NCBI RefSeq assembly: GCF_007641255.1
Contig: NZ_CP036259.1
Coordinates: 2,046,001 to 2,110,000, forward strand
Length of the DNA stretch: 64,000 bases
Origin: Sporomusa termitida
Lineage (GTDB): Bacteria > Bacillota > Negativicutes > Sporomusales > Sporomusaceae
Direction: 5' to 3'
Position 1 is the first letter of the stretch. Each line of letters begins with the position of its first letter. A program made the position numbers and the translations under genes. Below the pieces are notes generated by a model. It searched no databases. It saw only the letters and a program-made list of their open reading frames with translations, and was not told where the DNA came from. Positions 1 to 10,379 of the stretch are shown here, in pieces.

Positions 1-1
1 G

Positions 2-250
2 AGTGCAGATAAAGAGGAAGCAGCGCATTATGAGGATGAGCTTTTGGAAGAAGCTGTCCGGATGGTACTGGAAACAGGGCAAGCCTCGGTGTCGATGCTG
101 CAGAGAAAATTCCGGATCGGGTATACCCGTGCGGCCCGGCTGATTGATACTATGGAAGAAATGAAAATTGTCGGGCCTAATATCGGCAGTAAAGCCCGGG
201 AAATTATTATGAATTCGGAGCAGGTTTATTCACGGTACTTCAAAAAATAA
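2..250 (+). CDS. ftsK: DNA translocase FtsK/SpoIIIE, C-terminal fragment
   Basis: The reading frame is open from the window edge, so only about the last 82 residues are present; the N-terminal membrane and motor domains lie outside. The visible part is the gamma domain, a winged helix that reads polar DNA signals and orients the hexameric motor pumping chromosomes through the division or sporulation septum. The pattern [19 protein letters not shown] followed by a G-P-x-x-G-S-K-A-R-E ending is characteristic of FtsK/SpoIIIE gamma. An in-frame TTG at 44 is internal, not a start. About 170 bp separate it from rodZ. Confidence 0.93.
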   Translation, partial: SADKEEAAHYEDELLEEAVRMVLETGQASVSMLQRKFRIGYTRAARLIDTMEEMKIVGPNIGSKAREIIMNSEQVYSRYFKK

Positions 251-418
251 GTTGTTGTGGTGCTGACCGCATTGCCAGGGCAGACTAGTAGCGGATGACC
301 GATACGTGGTTATGAAAAAAACGACCCTTCTGCTTATGATACTTGGTGAAGGCTGATGATGCGGTGCAGGTCACAGTGGATACAATCGACTATTTACAAA
401 AGTTAGGAGGTAGTTGCA

Positions 419-1156
419 TTGCAAACAGTAGGGGAGATTTTACGTGCCGAACGTGTAAAAAAAGGCCTGACAATAAAAGATATTGAAAATGCCATAAGTA
501 TCAGGGCTCTTTATATTGAAGCGATAGAGGAAGGGAATTATGGCATTATCCCCGGCGAAGTGTACTTGAAAGGTTTTATCCGCAATTATGCAACGTTTTT
601 AGGGCTTGATTCGCAGCAAATCATGGAGGTCTACCGGCAGAATAAAGAGCTGGCAGATGCGAAGGCTCCGGCTGCTCAGCCGGAGGAAACAGCCGCCGCC
701 CCCCCGGCAGCGGCTGGCGGCGGCTTAACAAAATGGCTGGCAATTGCCATTGTGGCAGCCGGTGTGGTGGCGGGAATCGCCTGGTGGTCGGCTGGCAGCA
801 AAAATGCTGAACCGTCCCAAAAACAACGAGAACAAGCCGCTCAGCAGCAGCTGCCTGCACCGCCGGCAGCACCTCTTCAGGCTGCCCAGACGGCAAAACC
901 GGCCAGTAAAGTTGTGATAACAGCTACCTATAATGGGCAGTGCTGGACCCAGATCATAGCCGATGGCAAAGAGATCTATGAAGGGATTCCCAAAAAAGGC
1001 GAGTCATTTACCTGGGAAGCCGCCAACAGGCTTACTGCCAAATTTGGCAATGCCGGTGCTGTCGACCTGGTATATAATGGCAGTGTTGTGGGGAAAATTG
1101 GAGAGAATGGCGAGGTAGTTGCCAAAACGTTCACCTTGAGTGATATTACACAGTAA
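419..1156 (+). CDS. rodZ: RodZ-like helix-turn-helix membrane protein
   Basis: A 245-residue bitopic protein. Residues about 5-65 form a Cro/CI-type helix-turn-helix domain ([19 protein letters not shown], then [19 protein letters not shown]), followed by a Pro/Ala-rich linker, one transmembrane helix near 104-126, a second low-complexity Gln/Pro/Ala linker, and a C-terminal beta domain of the DUF4115 type from about 165. This is the order of RodZ, which couples MreB filaments to the cell-wall elongation machinery. The start is TTG at 419, preceded by AGGAGG at about 404-409. It lies between ftsK and a radical-SAM gene, a common Firmicute arrangement. Confidence 0.88.
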   Translation: MQTVGEILRAERVKKGLTIKDIENAISIRALYIEAIEEGNYGIIPGEVYLKGFIRNYATFLGLDSQQIMEVYRQNKELADAKAPAAQPEETAAAPPAAAGGGLTKWLAIAIVAAGVVAGIAWWSAGSKNAEPSQKQREQAAQQQLPAPPAAPLQAAQTAKPASKVVITATYNGQCWTQIIADGKEIYEGIPKKGESFTWEAANRLTAKFGNAGAVDLVYNGSVVGKIGENGEVVAKTFTLSDITQ

Positions 1157-1179
1157 AAAGTGAGGGTATTATAGCAATT

Positions 1180-3078
1180 ATGACTGATTTTTTGCCAATG
1201 ACCCGGGAAGATATGGCGAAACGGGGCTGGCAACAACTGGATTTTCTCTTCATTAGTGGTGATGCCTATGTTGATCACCCTAGTTTTGGACCGGCGATTA
1301 TCTCACGCCTGCTGGAAAAATACGGCTATAAGGTTGGCCTGATTGCCCAGCCGGACTGGCGTTCAACCACTGATTTTAAAAAATTAGGCAAACCGCGGCT
1401 CGGGGTATTGGTTTCCGCAGGCAATCTTGATTCCATGCTGAATAAATATACAGCGGCAAAGAAATATCGCAGCACTGACAACTATTCGCCCGGGGGCCAG
1501 GCAGGATGCAGGCCTGAACGGGCGACAATTGTTTATTGCAACCGGATACGAGAGCTGTGGAAAAATACCCCGCTTGTTATCGGGGGGATTGAGGCCAGTT
1601 TACGGCGTTTTGCCCATTACGACTACTGGTCAGACAGTGTGCGCCGTTCGATCTTGATCGACAGTCGGGCTGACCTGCTGATTTACGGCATGGGTGAAAA
1701 ACAGATAAAAGAATTAGCAGCCCAGTTGTCGGCCGGGATTAGTGTGGATAATATCCGGGATATTCCGGGAACCTGCTATCGCACCGAATCCCTGGAACAC
1801 CTCTGGCAGTACACTGAGACCCCTGGTTTTGAACAGGTGACCAACAATAAAAAGGATTTTGCCGAGGCTTTTAAAACCCAGTATTTGGAGCAAGACCCGA
1901 TCAGGGGCAAGATTATCGTGCAAAATCATGGCGAACAGTATGTTGTGCAAAATCCGCCGTCGATGCCGCTTTCCACGCCGGAAATGGATGAGATTTATGA
2001 TTTGCCTTATCAACGTACCTATCACCCCTCTTATATACCGGCTGGCGGCATTCCGGCCATCCAGGAAGTGAAGTTTAGTATTGTCAGTCATCGTGGCTGT
2101 TATGGCAGCTGCTCATTTTGTGCGTTGTATGCCCATCAGGGGCGGATCATACAAAGCCGCAGCCAGGAATCGATACTGCAGGAAGCTGAGCAAATTACGA
2201 AATTACCTGATTTCAAAGGGTATATTCATGATGTCGGCGGCCCTACCGCAAATTTTCGCCAGCCAGCCTGTGACCATCAGGCCGACCGGGGAACCTGCCG
2301 GGGTAAGCAATGTCTGTTTCCTGCCGCCTGTAAAAGCCTGAATACCAGTCACAATGAATATTTAGAGCTGCTCCGAGCCATCAGAAAGCTCCCGGGCATC
2401 AAAAAAGTGTTTGTCCGGTCCGGTTTACGCTATGACTATTTATTAGCTGCCAATGATATGGCATTCCTGAAGGAGCTATGCGAACACCATGTGAGTGGTC
2501 AGCTTAAGGTTGCTCCTGAACATATTTCACCCAAGGTCACTAAGTTGATGGGGAAAGCAGGCCGGGAAACATACCTGAAGTTTAAAAAAGCTTACGAGCA
2601 GGCGAATAAAGAGTTAGGGAAAGAGCAGTATCTGGTACCGTACTATATGTCCAGCCACCCTGGCGCCGGGCTTAAGGAAGCCGTGGAACTCGCGGAATTT
2701 TTGCGGGACACCGGTTATAACCCGGAACAAGTGCAGGACTTTATTCCTACTCCCGGCAGTCTGTCCACCTGCATGTATTATACAGGCCTGCACCCACTTA
2801 CCGGGGAAAAGGTTTATGTGGCTAAAACGGCTCATGATAAAAGGCTGCAGCGGGCTTTGCTGCAATACCGCAATCCCAAAAATCACGCGCTGGTGTATGA
2901 AGCATTGACTGCAGCAGGACGGCAGGATTTAATCGGTTATGAACCTAAATGCCTCATCCGGCCTTTAAAACAAGGACACTATCCTGCCGGTGTGAAACCG
3001 GGGGGGAAACCGGATAAACACCGGTCTTTGCAGGTCACCAGGAACAAAAAAACTAAAAAGCAGACTAGCAGGTCCTAG
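1180..3078 (+). CDS. ygiQ: YgiQ-family radical SAM protein
   Basis: 632 residues, matching the UPF0313/YgiQ family in length and order: an N-terminal B12-binding-like region ([29 protein letters not shown]), a radical-SAM core with the cluster motif C307-x3-C311-x2-C314, and a C-terminal DUF3362-type tail ([20 protein letters not shown]). The family binds a [4Fe-4S] cluster and cleaves S-adenosylmethionine, but its substrate is unknown. Extra cysteines near residues 365-385 ([15 protein letters not shown]) may bind a second metal centre. The tail is Lys/Arg-rich. The RBS is weak (GAGGG about 13 nt upstream), so translation may be coupled to rodZ, 23 bp away. Confidence 0.9.
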   Translation: MTDFLPMTREDMAKRGWQQLDFLFISGDAYVDHPSFGPAIISRLLEKYGYKVGLIAQPDWRSTTDFKKLGKPRLGVLVSAGNLDSMLNKYTAAKKYRSTDNYSPGGQAGCRPERATIVYCNRIRELWKNTPLVIGGIEASLRRFAHYDYWSDSVRRSILIDSRADLLIYGMGEKQIKELAAQLSAGISVDNIRDIPGTCYRTESLEHLWQYTETPGFEQVTNNKKDFAEAFKTQYLEQDPIRGKIIVQNHGEQYVVQNPPSMPLSTPEMDEIYDLPYQRTYHPSYIPAGGIPAIQEVKFSIVSHRGCYGSCSFCALYAHQGRIIQSRSQESILQEAEQITKLPDFKGYIHDVGGPTANFRQPACDHQADRGTCRGKQCLFPAACKSLNTSHNEYLELLRAIRKLPGIKKVFVRSGLRYDYLLAANDMAFLKELCEHHVSGQLKVAPEHISPKVTKLMGKAGRETYLKFKKAYEQANKELGKEQYLVPYYMSSHPGAGLKEAVELAEFLRDTGYNPEQVQDFIPTPGSLSTCMYYTGLHPLTGEKVYVAKTAHDKRLQRALLQYRNPKNHALVYEALTAAGRQDLIGYEPKCLIRPLKQGHYPAGVKPGGKPDKHRSLQVTRNKKTKKQTSRS

Positions 3079-3147
3079 TGCCTTGCCCCCCATTATCTTT
3101 TTTGTTTAATGACGGTGCTTCCTTGCGTTTTACAAAATCTAACATGG

Positions 3148-3537
3148 TCAAGCTTTACTTATAAGCCCAAATGCGCGCCGGCAGTCATCAGATAAAAGAT
3201 ACATACCAATCAATCCGTGCGGGACTATTATCATGACGCCCATCGTCATGTTATAGCCAAACATCACGATGAAGCCAATAATTACAAAAATAAAAGACAG
3301 GATCAGCTCAACTATGCGGGCCCAGCGCTTGAGTTTAAGTAACCCAATGGCGGGGACAGCGTATAAGAGCAGGGCTACGGATGCATTAAAAGCAGCCGGC
3401 AGGTTGCCTTGGGCTGCGCCATCATACACGCCGAACGCATAGCCGATGGCAACAACCAGTAAAAAACCAATGACAAGAAGCAGGCGAGCAGTTAGATCAG
3501 GATGAAGGAAAGACCACCATCTGGGTCTTTCTAGCAT
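3148..3537 (-). CDS. small multi-pass membrane protein
   Basis: A 129-residue hydrophobic protein of unknown family, convergent with ygiQ. Four membrane segments are visible: about residues 18-36, 48-66, 75-97 and 99-117, with a basic KLKRWAR loop between the second and third. I chose the ATG at 3537 because AAAGGAG lies about 8 nt upstream; an upstream in-frame ATG at 3555 overlaps that site. No catalytic motif is visible. It is divergent from the solute-binding protein gene at 3734. Confidence 0.7.
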   Translation of the reverse strand: MLERPRWWSFLHPDLTARLLLVIGFLLVVAIGYAFGVYDGAAQGNLPAAFNASVALLLYAVPAIGLLKLKRWARIVELILSFIFVIIGFIVMFGYNMTMGVMIIVPHGLIGMYLLSDDCRRAFGLISKA

Positions 3538-3643
3538 AATAACAACTCCTTTCATGATACTCTAATTTTACCATACTATCCTGTCTTTTAGAATAAGCCG
3601 AACTATGCGTCCCGGTCATTTTTGGCCTGAATTAACCCGAGAC

Positions 3644-3672
3644 TTGCATAAACCTTAAAAAAAGGGTATAGT
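3644..3672 (+). promoter_or_regulatory. sigma-A-type promoter for the solute-binding protein gene
   Basis: TTGCAT (3644-3649), a 17-bp spacer and TATAGT (3667-3672), ending about 60 bp before the ATG at 3734. Consensus-based call only. Confidence 0.55.
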
Positions 3673-3733
3673 ATATATGTTTGCCTTAATTATTGGGCCT
3701 ATCTATCTACTATCAACAATGGAGGGGTAACTT

Positions 3734-4768
3734 ATGAAGCGTTATCTGCCATTATTACTAATCTCGTTTTTTTTAATCATACTAGCGGTAGCAGGCACGA
3801 CCTATTTGGCCGGCTATGCCGGTAAAGAAAATAAAGACACTCTGCCAACCATCACGGTGTATACTACGCTGCCGGTTGAGTCGGTCTCGGTATTGGCACA
3901 GGAGTACGAGAAGATTGCTAGAGTCAGAGTAAGTATTGCGCCCCTTACCGAGAAAGAACTGTTCACTAAATTAATCCAGGAATCCTCAAATCCGCAGGCC
4001 GATTTGATACTTGCCAACCGTAAAACGCTCAAACAGGCGAAAAGCAGCGTCCTGCTGATCCCTTATCAATCTGAATACACGGATATCATACCCGCCAGAT
4101 TCCAAGACCCTGACGGCTATTGGACCGGTGTCTGGTATGATCCGGTTATTTTTGCCGCGAACCAGGATTATTTGCGCAAGACTGCTGAAAAACCGGCAAA
4201 ATGGTCTGAATTACCGTTAGAGTCTAAGGTCAGGTTCGGTATGACTGATTTTCTGGCAGCGGATGCGGCGGCGAATCTGTTATATACCCTGGTGGCGGCC
4301 AATGGCGAAGAACAGACTTTGAGTTTTCTTAAAAAGCTGCATCCGCAAATTGTTCAGTATGCTAAGTTCCTGGTAACCCCGGCCAGAATGGCGAGTATGG
4401 GCGAGGTTGATATTGCCATTGTTGTTCATAGTGAAGCCATGCGGTATGTGCGGGACGGTTTTCCCATCGAAATCATCTATCCTGAGGATGGAACAGCCTA
4501 TCTGCTGACCGGCGCCGGGTTAATCAGAGGCGCACCCCATGGTTCTGAAGCAAAGCAATTTATTGACTGGCTGACCCAGGCCGGGGCCCTTGCGGCTATG
4601 GCTCAGCATAAGTTTTATTTTGTGCCGACAAATCCGGAGTTTCGTATGTACAAGGAGTACATGACCAAAGAACTGCTGCTGCTTGACCACCATGACATGT
4701 ATCTGCCTGAGCAACAGCGCAAGCTATTAAATAAATGGGTACAGGCCGTGCGCCTGGGAATCCAGTAG
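3734..4768 (+). CDS. extracellular solute-binding protein (iron/anion-type ABC binding fold)
   Basis: 344 residues starting with a hydrophobic signal or anchor segment (about 4-27) that lacks a lipobox cysteine, so it is secreted or N-terminally anchored. The rest resembles class II periplasmic binding proteins of the Fe(III)/thiosulfate/spermidine group: ITVYTTLPVESVSVLAQEYEK near the start, a hinge region GYWTGVWYDPVIFAAN, and a late FIDWLTQAG motif. No permease or ATPase gene is adjacent, so partner and ligand are unknown. GGAGGGG lies 6 nt before the ATG. Only 12 bp separate it from rimO, suggesting co-transcription. Confidence 0.8.
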   Translation: MKRYLPLLLISFFLIILAVAGTTYLAGYAGKENKDTLPTITVYTTLPVESVSVLAQEYEKIARVRVSIAPLTEKELFTKLIQESSNPQADLILANRKTLKQAKSSVLLIPYQSEYTDIIPARFQDPDGYWTGVWYDPVIFAANQDYLRKTAEKPAKWSELPLESKVRFGMTDFLAADAAANLLYTLVAANGEEQTLSFLKKLHPQIVQYAKFLVTPARMASMGEVDIAIVVHSEAMRYVRDGFPIEIIYPEDGTAYLLTGAGLIRGAPHGSEAKQFIDWLTQAGALAAMAQHKFYFVPTNPEFRMYKEYMTKELLLLDHHDMYLPEQQRKLLNKWVQAVRLGIQ

Positions 4769-4780
4769 GAGGGCCGTATT

Positions 4781-6109
4781 ATGCTTACAGCAGGATTTGT
4801 TAGTTTAGGCTGTGCCAAAAATCTTGTTGATACTGAGATCATGTTAGGGATTCTGGCTGATAATAATATACACATTACCGACGACCCTCATGTTGCCGAT
4901 ATTTTGATTGTTAATACCTGTGGTTTTATTGATTCTGCCAAAGAAGAATCAATTTCAACAATTATTCAAATGGCTGATTTTAAGAAGGCTGGGAAATGCA
5001 AGGGTGTGATTGTCGCCGGCTGCTTAGGACAGCGCTATCAGCAAGAATTACTGGATGAGCTGGCGGAGGTATCGGCAATTGTTGGTACTGGTGCCTGGCA
5101 TCGCATTATGGAAGCGGTTGAGGCTGTCCTGGCCGATGAGCGTGTGCTGCTTATTGGCGAAACAGATACAATTTATGATGAAACAATGCGACGGATCATC
5201 ACTACGCCGGTCTACAGCGCTTATGTGAAGATTGCCGAGGGCTGCAGCAACTGTTGTTCGTATTGTGTAATCCCCCTGGTGCGGGGCAGTTACCGGAGCC
5301 GGCCGGCAGAGTCAGTGGTCAGGGAGGTGCGAAAGCTTGCCGACCGGGGCGTCAAGGAGATAAATCTTATTGCCCAGGACACGACAAGTTACGGCCGTGA
5401 CCGTAATGGCCAGCCGCAATTGGCAGCATTGCTTAAGCAATTAGTAAAAATTGAGGGTGTTGTCTGGATTCGCTTATTATATTGCTATCCTAAATATTTT
5501 AATGATGAACTTATTGAGCTTATTGCCCGCGAGCCTAAGATTTGCAAATACATCGACCTGCCGCTCCAGCATGCAGATGATGAGATTCTGACAGCTATGA
5601 ACCGCCGCGATAGACGGGCAGAGATTGAAAGCCTGCTGAAAAAAATCCGTACGGCGATTCCCGGGGTTGTGATCCGTACTTCTTTTATCGTCGGGTTTCC
5701 CGGTGAGACTGACAGTCATTTTGAATCACTGAAACAATTTGTAGCTGAGCAAAGGTTTGAACGGCTGGGGGTTTTTACCTACTCCCAGGAAGAGGATACA
5801 CCGGCCGCTGTTTTGGAACAACAGGTACCGGAGACGGTTAAAGAGGAACGCTATCATGAACTGATGGCGTTACAGTGCCAGATATCCGAAGACGTAAACC
5901 GTGGCCTGGAAGGACAGGTACTCTCTGTATTGCTTGAAGGGTATAACCCGGAGCAGCCGGAGGTGGCGTTTGGCCGGTCCTACAGAGAGGCCCCTGACGT
6001 CGATGGCCGCATTTACGTCGAAAATGCCGGCCATCTGACGCCGGGTGAGGTCGTGCAAGCGGAGATTGTACAGGGATTTACTTATGATTTGCTGGCTGAA
6101 AGAAAGTGA
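4781..6109 (+). CDS. rimO: ribosomal protein S12 methylthiotransferase RimO
   Basis: 442 residues in the methylthiotransferase order: UPF0004 domain (GFVSLGCAKNLVDTE, NTCGFIDSAKEES, AGCLGQRY) with three cluster cysteines, a radical-SAM domain with C155-x3-C159-x2-C162, and a TRAM domain over the last 70 residues. RimO adds a methylthio group to a conserved aspartate of ribosomal protein S12, using two [4Fe-4S] clusters. The LGCAKN and GCSNCCSYC signatures separate it from MiaB, which is encoded elsewhere in this window. AGGAGGG precedes the ATG; a terminator follows. Confidence 0.95.
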   Translation: MLTAGFVSLGCAKNLVDTEIMLGILADNNIHITDDPHVADILIVNTCGFIDSAKEESISTIIQMADFKKAGKCKGVIVAGCLGQRYQQELLDELAEVSAIVGTGAWHRIMEAVEAVLADERVLLIGETDTIYDETMRRIITTPVYSAYVKIAEGCSNCCSYCVIPLVRGSYRSRPAESVVREVRKLADRGVKEINLIAQDTTSYGRDRNGQPQLAALLKQLVKIEGVVWIRLLYCYPKYFNDELIELIAREPKICKYIDLPLQHADDEILTAMNRRDRRAEIESLLKKIRTAIPGVVIRTSFIVGFPGETDSHFESLKQFVAEQRFERLGVFTYSQEEDTPAAVLEQQVPETVKEERYHELMALQCQISEDVNRGLEGQVLSVLLEGYNPEQPEVAFGRSYREAPDVDGRIYVENAGHLTPGEVVQAEIVQGFTYDLLAERK

Positions 6110-6139
6110 TATTGCTGTATAATAATATAATGCAGGCTT

Positions 6140-6175
6140 AAAATAGTAGAGACTGCCAAGCTCTGCTATTTTTTG
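6140..6175 (+). terminator. Rho-independent terminator after rimO
   Basis: A 12-bp stem (6140-6151 with 6161-6172, one G-U pair) and a 9-nt loop run into TTTTTT. It separates rimO from cinA. Confidence 0.8.
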
Positions 6176-6328
6176 CATGATCAGAATTCCTGATCATAAG
6201 TAAGAACACCTATACCCTAAGGGCACCGGCGGCTTCTGCCGCTATATTATTATTTTTGTCGCAGATTATATTAATTAAAAGGAATTATTAACTAGGCCGC
6301 GAATGCATTATTGTCAGGGGGGAAAGCA

Positions 6329-7576
6329 ATGATCGTAGAACTGGTGAGTACCGGCACAGAGTTACTTTTGGGTCAGATTACTAACACGAATGCCCCTTTT
6401 TTGGCAGCCCGCCTGAATGAACTGGGGTTTAGTGTACTATATCAGACAACTGTTGGCGATAACCGGGAGCGGATGAAGCGGGTGTTGCAAACCGCTTTAG
6501 AACGGGCTGACATTGTGATAACAAGCGGAGGGCTAGGCCCCACGCAGGGGGATATAACGAAAGAAGTAACCGCTGCGGTGTTGTCCAGACCGATGTGCTT
6601 CCATGCCGACTGTGCAGAGCGGATAAAACGCTATTTTGCTGACCGCCGGCTATGCATGGCCGATAATAATCTGCGGCAGGCGATGATGCCGGCAGGGGCA
6701 AAAATTGTGGAAAACAATTGTGGCACAGCCCCGGGAGTCATTGTGGAAGACAACACAGCCGGAAAAATAATTATTAATTTGCCAGGACCGCCGCATGAAC
6801 TGGCCGCTATGTTTGAAGCCTCAATTATTCCGTATCTTAAGGAGCATTATGGCTTGCAGGGGGCTATTGTATCCAGGGTATTGCGTACATATGGTTTGGG
6901 TGAATCGGCCCTGGAAGAAAAAATTAAGGATTTTATCTTGTCTCAATCTAATCCAACCCTGGCCTTACTGGTGAGGAATGGTGTAATAAATATACGCATT
7001 ACTGCCAGCGCTGTTAATGAAACCGCCGCTTTGCAGCTGATTACAGGGCTTGAGGACCAAATCCGGCCATTGATAAGCGAATATATTTTTGGCATTGATG
7101 ATGACACCCTGGAGCAGGCTGTGGGCAGGTTATTGCTGGCCAAAGATTTAAAAATAGCGTTGGCAGAATCCTGTACCGGCGGTCTTGTCACCAGCCGGCT
7201 TACAGATGTTCCCGGCAGCTCACGTTATGTAACCGGATCTGTGGTTTGTTACAGCAACGAAATCAAGGTGGCCCAGGTTGGCGTGCCGGCTGCTGTCCTT
7301 GCGGCCGAAGGCGCTGTAAGTCAAAAAACGGCTGCAAGCATGGCCCAAGGCATTAAAGCAAGGTACTCGCCTGATATCGGTCTCGGCATAACCGGCATTG
7401 CCGGTCCCGGCGGCGCCACGGCCGGCAAACCTGTCGGCCTTGTCTATATTGCCATTGACGGCCCGGCAGGAACGGCAGGTTATCAACATTATTTTAATGG
7501 CAGTCGCACAGACGTTAAGCACCGGACGGCTCTTGCCGCCCTTAATCACTTGCGTCGATATCTGCTTACACTATAG
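6329..7576 (+). CDS. cinA: CinA: nicotinamide mononucleotide amidase / competence-damage protein
   Basis: 415 residues from the ATG at 6329, which has a strong GGGGGGAAAG site just upstream; the longer in-frame TTG at 6311 overlaps that site. Residues 1-170 are a MoCF-like domain (MIVELVSTGTELLLGQITNTN, TSGGLGPTQGD), and residues about 255-412 are the PncC-type amidohydrolase domain (AESCTGGLVTSRLTDVPGSS, GITGIAGPGG). The family deamidates NMN in pyridine-nucleotide recycling and is associated with competence and recombination, consistent with recA lying two genes downstream. A short TGATCAG/CTGATCA inverted repeat sits at about 6178-6197 in its leader. Confidence 0.93.
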   Translation: MIVELVSTGTELLLGQITNTNAPFLAARLNELGFSVLYQTTVGDNRERMKRVLQTALERADIVITSGGLGPTQGDITKEVTAAVLSRPMCFHADCAERIKRYFADRRLCMADNNLRQAMMPAGAKIVENNCGTAPGVIVEDNTAGKIIINLPGPPHELAAMFEASIIPYLKEHYGLQGAIVSRVLRTYGLGESALEEKIKDFILSQSNPTLALLVRNGVINIRITASAVNETAALQLITGLEDQIRPLISEYIFGIDDDTLEQAVGRLLLAKDLKIALAESCTGGLVTSRLTDVPGSSRYVTGSVVCYSNEIKVAQVGVPAAVLAAEGAVSQKTAASMAQGIKARYSPDIGLGITGIAGPGGATAGKPVGLVYIAIDGPAGTAGYQHYFNGSRTDVKHRTALAALNHLRRYLLTL

Positions 7577-7590
7577 GAGGTTTTTTTATA

Positions 7591-9171
7591 ATGAAAGACG
7601 CAGTAACTTTATTTGGTGATATAGCTTTAAGCAAGAAAACAGCAGCGGCAATCACGGCCATGGGCTTTGAAGAACCGTCGCCAATTCAGAGCCAGACCAT
7701 TCCGCTCGTATTAGCCGGGAATGATGTTCTCGGTCAGGCGCAGACCGGTACGGGTAAAACAGCAGCTTTCGGCATTCCCATTATGGAGCGGATTACGGAA
7801 GCCAAGCAGATTCAGGCGCTGGTGCTTACTCCGACCCGGGAACTGGCGATTCAGGTGTCGGAAGAACTGGCTAAAATAGGGAAATTTAAACGGATAAAGA
7901 CTTTGCCCATCTATGGGGGGCAGGCAATCGAACGTCAAATCAGATCCCTTAAATTAGGTGTGCAGGTAATCGTAGGCACCCCCGGCCGTCTGCTTGATCA
8001 TATCCGCCGGCATACAATTAAGCTTGATAATGTTAGAATCCTGGTCATTGATGAAGCGGATGAAATGCTTGATATGGGTTTTATTGATGATATTCAAAGC
8101 ATTCTTCAACATGTTCCTTCAGAACGGCAAACCCTGCTATTTTCCGCCACAATGCCTTCGGAAATCATGGCTTTGGCTAATAAATACATGAAAGACCGGG
8201 TAACGGTAACGATCAGTAAGGAACAGTTAACAGTACCCCTGATTGATCAGATCTATTATGAAACCCGTGATAAACTTGACGGTTTATGCCGGGTACTTGA
8301 CTCAGAGACAGTTGGCCTGGTCATTATCTTCTGTCGTACCAAAAAAGGGGTTGATGATCTGGTTGCGTCATTATCCACGCGGGGCTACATCTCCGATGGC
8401 TTGCACGGGGACCTAAGTCAGGCCCAGCGTGACCGGGTTATGAAAAAATTCCGGGATGGCAAGCTGGATATTCTGATTGCCACTGATGTTGCGGCCCGTG
8501 GGCTGGATATTGAGCATATTACCCATGTTATCAACTATGATATCCCCCAGGACCCGGAGTCCTATGTTCATCGCATCGGCCGGACAGGCCGCGCCGGTAA
8601 AAAGGGGGTAGCGATGACTTTTATCCAGCCGCGCGAATACAGGCAGTTAAAACTGATTGAAAAAGAAATACGGACCCGTATCCTGCGGCGGCAATTACCA
8701 TCCCCGGCTGATATCCTGGAACGGCAGAGTGAGATTATAAAAAATCAGCTGACCCAGACGATTACACGCGGCGGTCTGGATGCCTACAGCAGCATCGTTG
8801 CCGATCTGGCCACCGACTATGATCCGATTGACCTGGCGGCAGCGGCGCTGAAACTCTTCCAGGAGGGGTATAAGGAACAGGCCGTGATTGAGAAACAGGA
8901 GCTGCAATTTGGCAATACCGGCGCCGAACCGGGCATGGTGCGGCTATTTATTAATGCCGGCCGGGCCCAGAGAATTCAGCCTCAGGATATCGTCCGTACA
9001 ATTGCTGAAGAGGCTGATATTCAGGGCAGTATCATCGGGTTGATCAATATTTATGAAAAGTTTACTTTTGTCGAGGTCCCGGAAGGTGTTGCCGAACGGG
9101 TTCTGTCAGTTATGAATAAGAATACGATCAAAGGCCATCGGGTTAATATTGAGCCGGCGAAAGGGCGTTAG
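7591..9171 (+). CDS. DEAD-box RNA helicase with DbpA-type RNA-binding tail
   Basis: 526 residues. Helicase motifs appear in order: Q motif (GFEEPSPIQSQTIP), Walker A AQTGTGKT, PTREL, GTPGR, DEAD, SAT, ARGLD and HRIGRTGRAG. A linker follows, and the last ~78 residues form a DbpA/CsdA-type RNA-binding domain (MVRLFINAGRAQRIQPQDIV). This is the architecture of CshA/DeaD helicases that remodel RNA during ribosome assembly and mRNA decay; the gene for RNase Y, a known helicase partner in Firmicutes, is 2 kb away. It starts at ATG 7591, 14 bp after cinA, with AGGAGG. Confidence 0.92.
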   Translation: MKDAVTLFGDIALSKKTAAAITAMGFEEPSPIQSQTIPLVLAGNDVLGQAQTGTGKTAAFGIPIMERITEAKQIQALVLTPTRELAIQVSEELAKIGKFKRIKTLPIYGGQAIERQIRSLKLGVQVIVGTPGRLLDHIRRHTIKLDNVRILVIDEADEMLDMGFIDDIQSILQHVPSERQTLLFSATMPSEIMALANKYMKDRVTVTISKEQLTVPLIDQIYYETRDKLDGLCRVLDSETVGLVIIFCRTKKGVDDLVASLSTRGYISDGLHGDLSQAQRDRVMKKFRDGKLDILIATDVAARGLDIEHITHVINYDIPQDPESYVHRIGRTGRAGKKGVAMTFIQPREYRQLKLIEKEIRTRILRRQLPSPADILERQSEIIKNQLTQTITRGGLDAYSSIVADLATDYDPIDLAAAALKLFQEGYKEQAVIEKQELQFGNTGAEPGMVRLFINAGRAQRIQPQDIVRTIAEEADIQGSIIGLINIYEKFTFVEVPEGVAERVLSVMNKNTIKGHRVNIEPAKGR

Positions 9172-9180
9172 CAGAAAAAA

Positions 9181-9207
9181 TGATAACCTGAACCGGGAAT
9201 GTTATCA
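9181..9207 (+). terminator. weak hairpin after the helicase gene
   Basis: A 7-bp inverted repeat (TGATAAC, 9181-9187, with GTTATCA, 9201-9207) lies just after the helicase stop codon and abuts the recA -35 box. There is no clear U-run, so it may be a weak terminator or part of recA control. Confidence 0.35.
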
Positions 9208-9236
9208 TTGACAAAACGAACAAATGTTTGTAAAAT
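9208..9236 (+). promoter_or_regulatory. recA promoter with embedded LexA (SOS) box
   Basis: TTGACA (9208-9213), exactly 17 bp, TAAAAT (9231-9236). The spacer contains CGAACAAATGTTTG (9217-9230), a full match to the Firmicute LexA/DinR operator CGAACRNRYGTTYG. LexA bound here would cover the space between the -35 and -10 boxes and block RNA polymerase; cleavage of LexA after DNA damage should release recA. Confidence 0.9.
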
Positions 9237-9267
9237 GGTGATATAGTTGCGGGGGAGGTCTCATTTA

Positions 9268-10374
9268 ATGGATAAGACAAAAGATTTTGAGAAGAACCGG
9301 GAAATGGATAAATTCAAAGCCCTTGAGAATGCGATGCGCCAGATAGAAAAAGATTTTGGCAAAGGTGCGATTATGAAGCTGGGCGAAGTTGCTGCCAAAA
9401 TGAATCTGGAGGTTATTCCCACCGGATCGTTACCCCTTGACGTTGCGCTGGGGGTAGGCGGAGTACCGCGCGGCCGGGTTGTAGAGATTTTCGGCCCGGA
9501 ATCATCAGGTAAAACGACCGTATCCTTACATATTATCGCCGAGGCGCAAAAACTGGATGGGATTGCCGCTTTTATTGATGCCGAACATGCCCTTGATCCG
9601 GTTTATGCGAAAAAGCTGGGTGTTGATATTGACAATCTGCTCATTTCCCAGCCTGATAACGGTGAACAGGCGCTGGAGATTGCCGAGGCGCTGGTGCGCA
9701 GTGCGGCGGTTGACATTATTGTTATTGACTCGGTAGCGGCTTTAGTGCCTAAAAATGAAATCGATGGTGATATGGGCGACTCCCATGTTGGCCTGCATGC
9801 CCGGTTAATGTCTCAGGCCTTGCGTAAACTTACCGGTATTATCAGTAAATCACGCACTACCGTTATTTTTATCAATCAAATCAGGGAAAAGGTCGGGGTC
9901 ATGTTTGGCAATCCGGAAACAACTACCGGTGGGCGGGCGTTAAAGTTTTATGCCTCCATCCGTTTGGATGTCCGGAAATCGGAGAGTTTAAAACAAGGTA
10001 ATGATATTGTCGGCAACCGTACTAAAGTAAAAGTTGTTAAAAATAAAGTGGCGCCTCCCTTTAAACAGGCAGAATTTGACATTATGTATGGCGAGGGCAT
10101 TTCGCGGGAAGGCAGCCTGGTTGATATTGGGGTTAAGCTGGAAATTATCAATAAAAGCGGCGCCTGGTTTTCCTATAAAGATCAGCGGCTGGGTCAGGGC
10201 CGGGAAAACGTAAAAGAGTTTTTAAAGGACAATTGTCAGATTGCTGATGAGATTGACCGTAAAATTCGGGAAATGCTGTTGGCCGGCGGCGATGCCCAGA
10301 TTGATCATGCCCTAAATGATGAACTGTTACCCAACACTGAGGATGAAGAGAAAGACGATGTTTTTGAGGCTTAA
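9268..10374 (+). CDS. recA: recombinase RecA
   Basis: 368 residues from the ATG at 9268, chosen because GGGGGAGG ends 9 nt upstream; an in-frame TTG at 9247 is unlikely. The core is typical: Walker A GPESSGKT near 76-83, [10 protein letters not shown]-like Walker B ([13 protein letters not shown]), loop 1 ([19 protein letters not shown]), loop 2 ([22 protein letters not shown]) and an acidic C-terminus. RecA polymerises on single-stranded DNA, catalyses strand exchange, and acts as LexA coprotease. recX follows after 5 bp, so both are expected to be SOS-induced from the upstream promoter. Confidence 0.98.
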   Translation: MDKTKDFEKNREMDKFKALENAMRQIEKDFGKGAIMKLGEVAAKMNLEVIPTGSLPLDVALGVGGVPRGRVVEIFGPESSGKTTVSLHIIAEAQKLDGIAAFIDAEHALDPVYAKKLGVDIDNLLISQPDNGEQALEIAEALVRSAAVDIIVIDSVAALVPKNEIDGDMGDSHVGLHARLMSQALRKLTGIISKSRTTVIFINQIREKVGVMFGNPETTTGGRALKFYASIRLDVRKSESLKQGNDIVGNRTKVKVVKNKVAPPFKQAEFDIMYGEGISREGSLVDIGVKLEIINKSGAWFSYKDQRLGQGRENVKEFLKDNCQIADEIDRKIREMLLAGGDAQIDHALNDELLPNTEDEEKDDVFEA

Positions 10375-10379
10375 TCGAT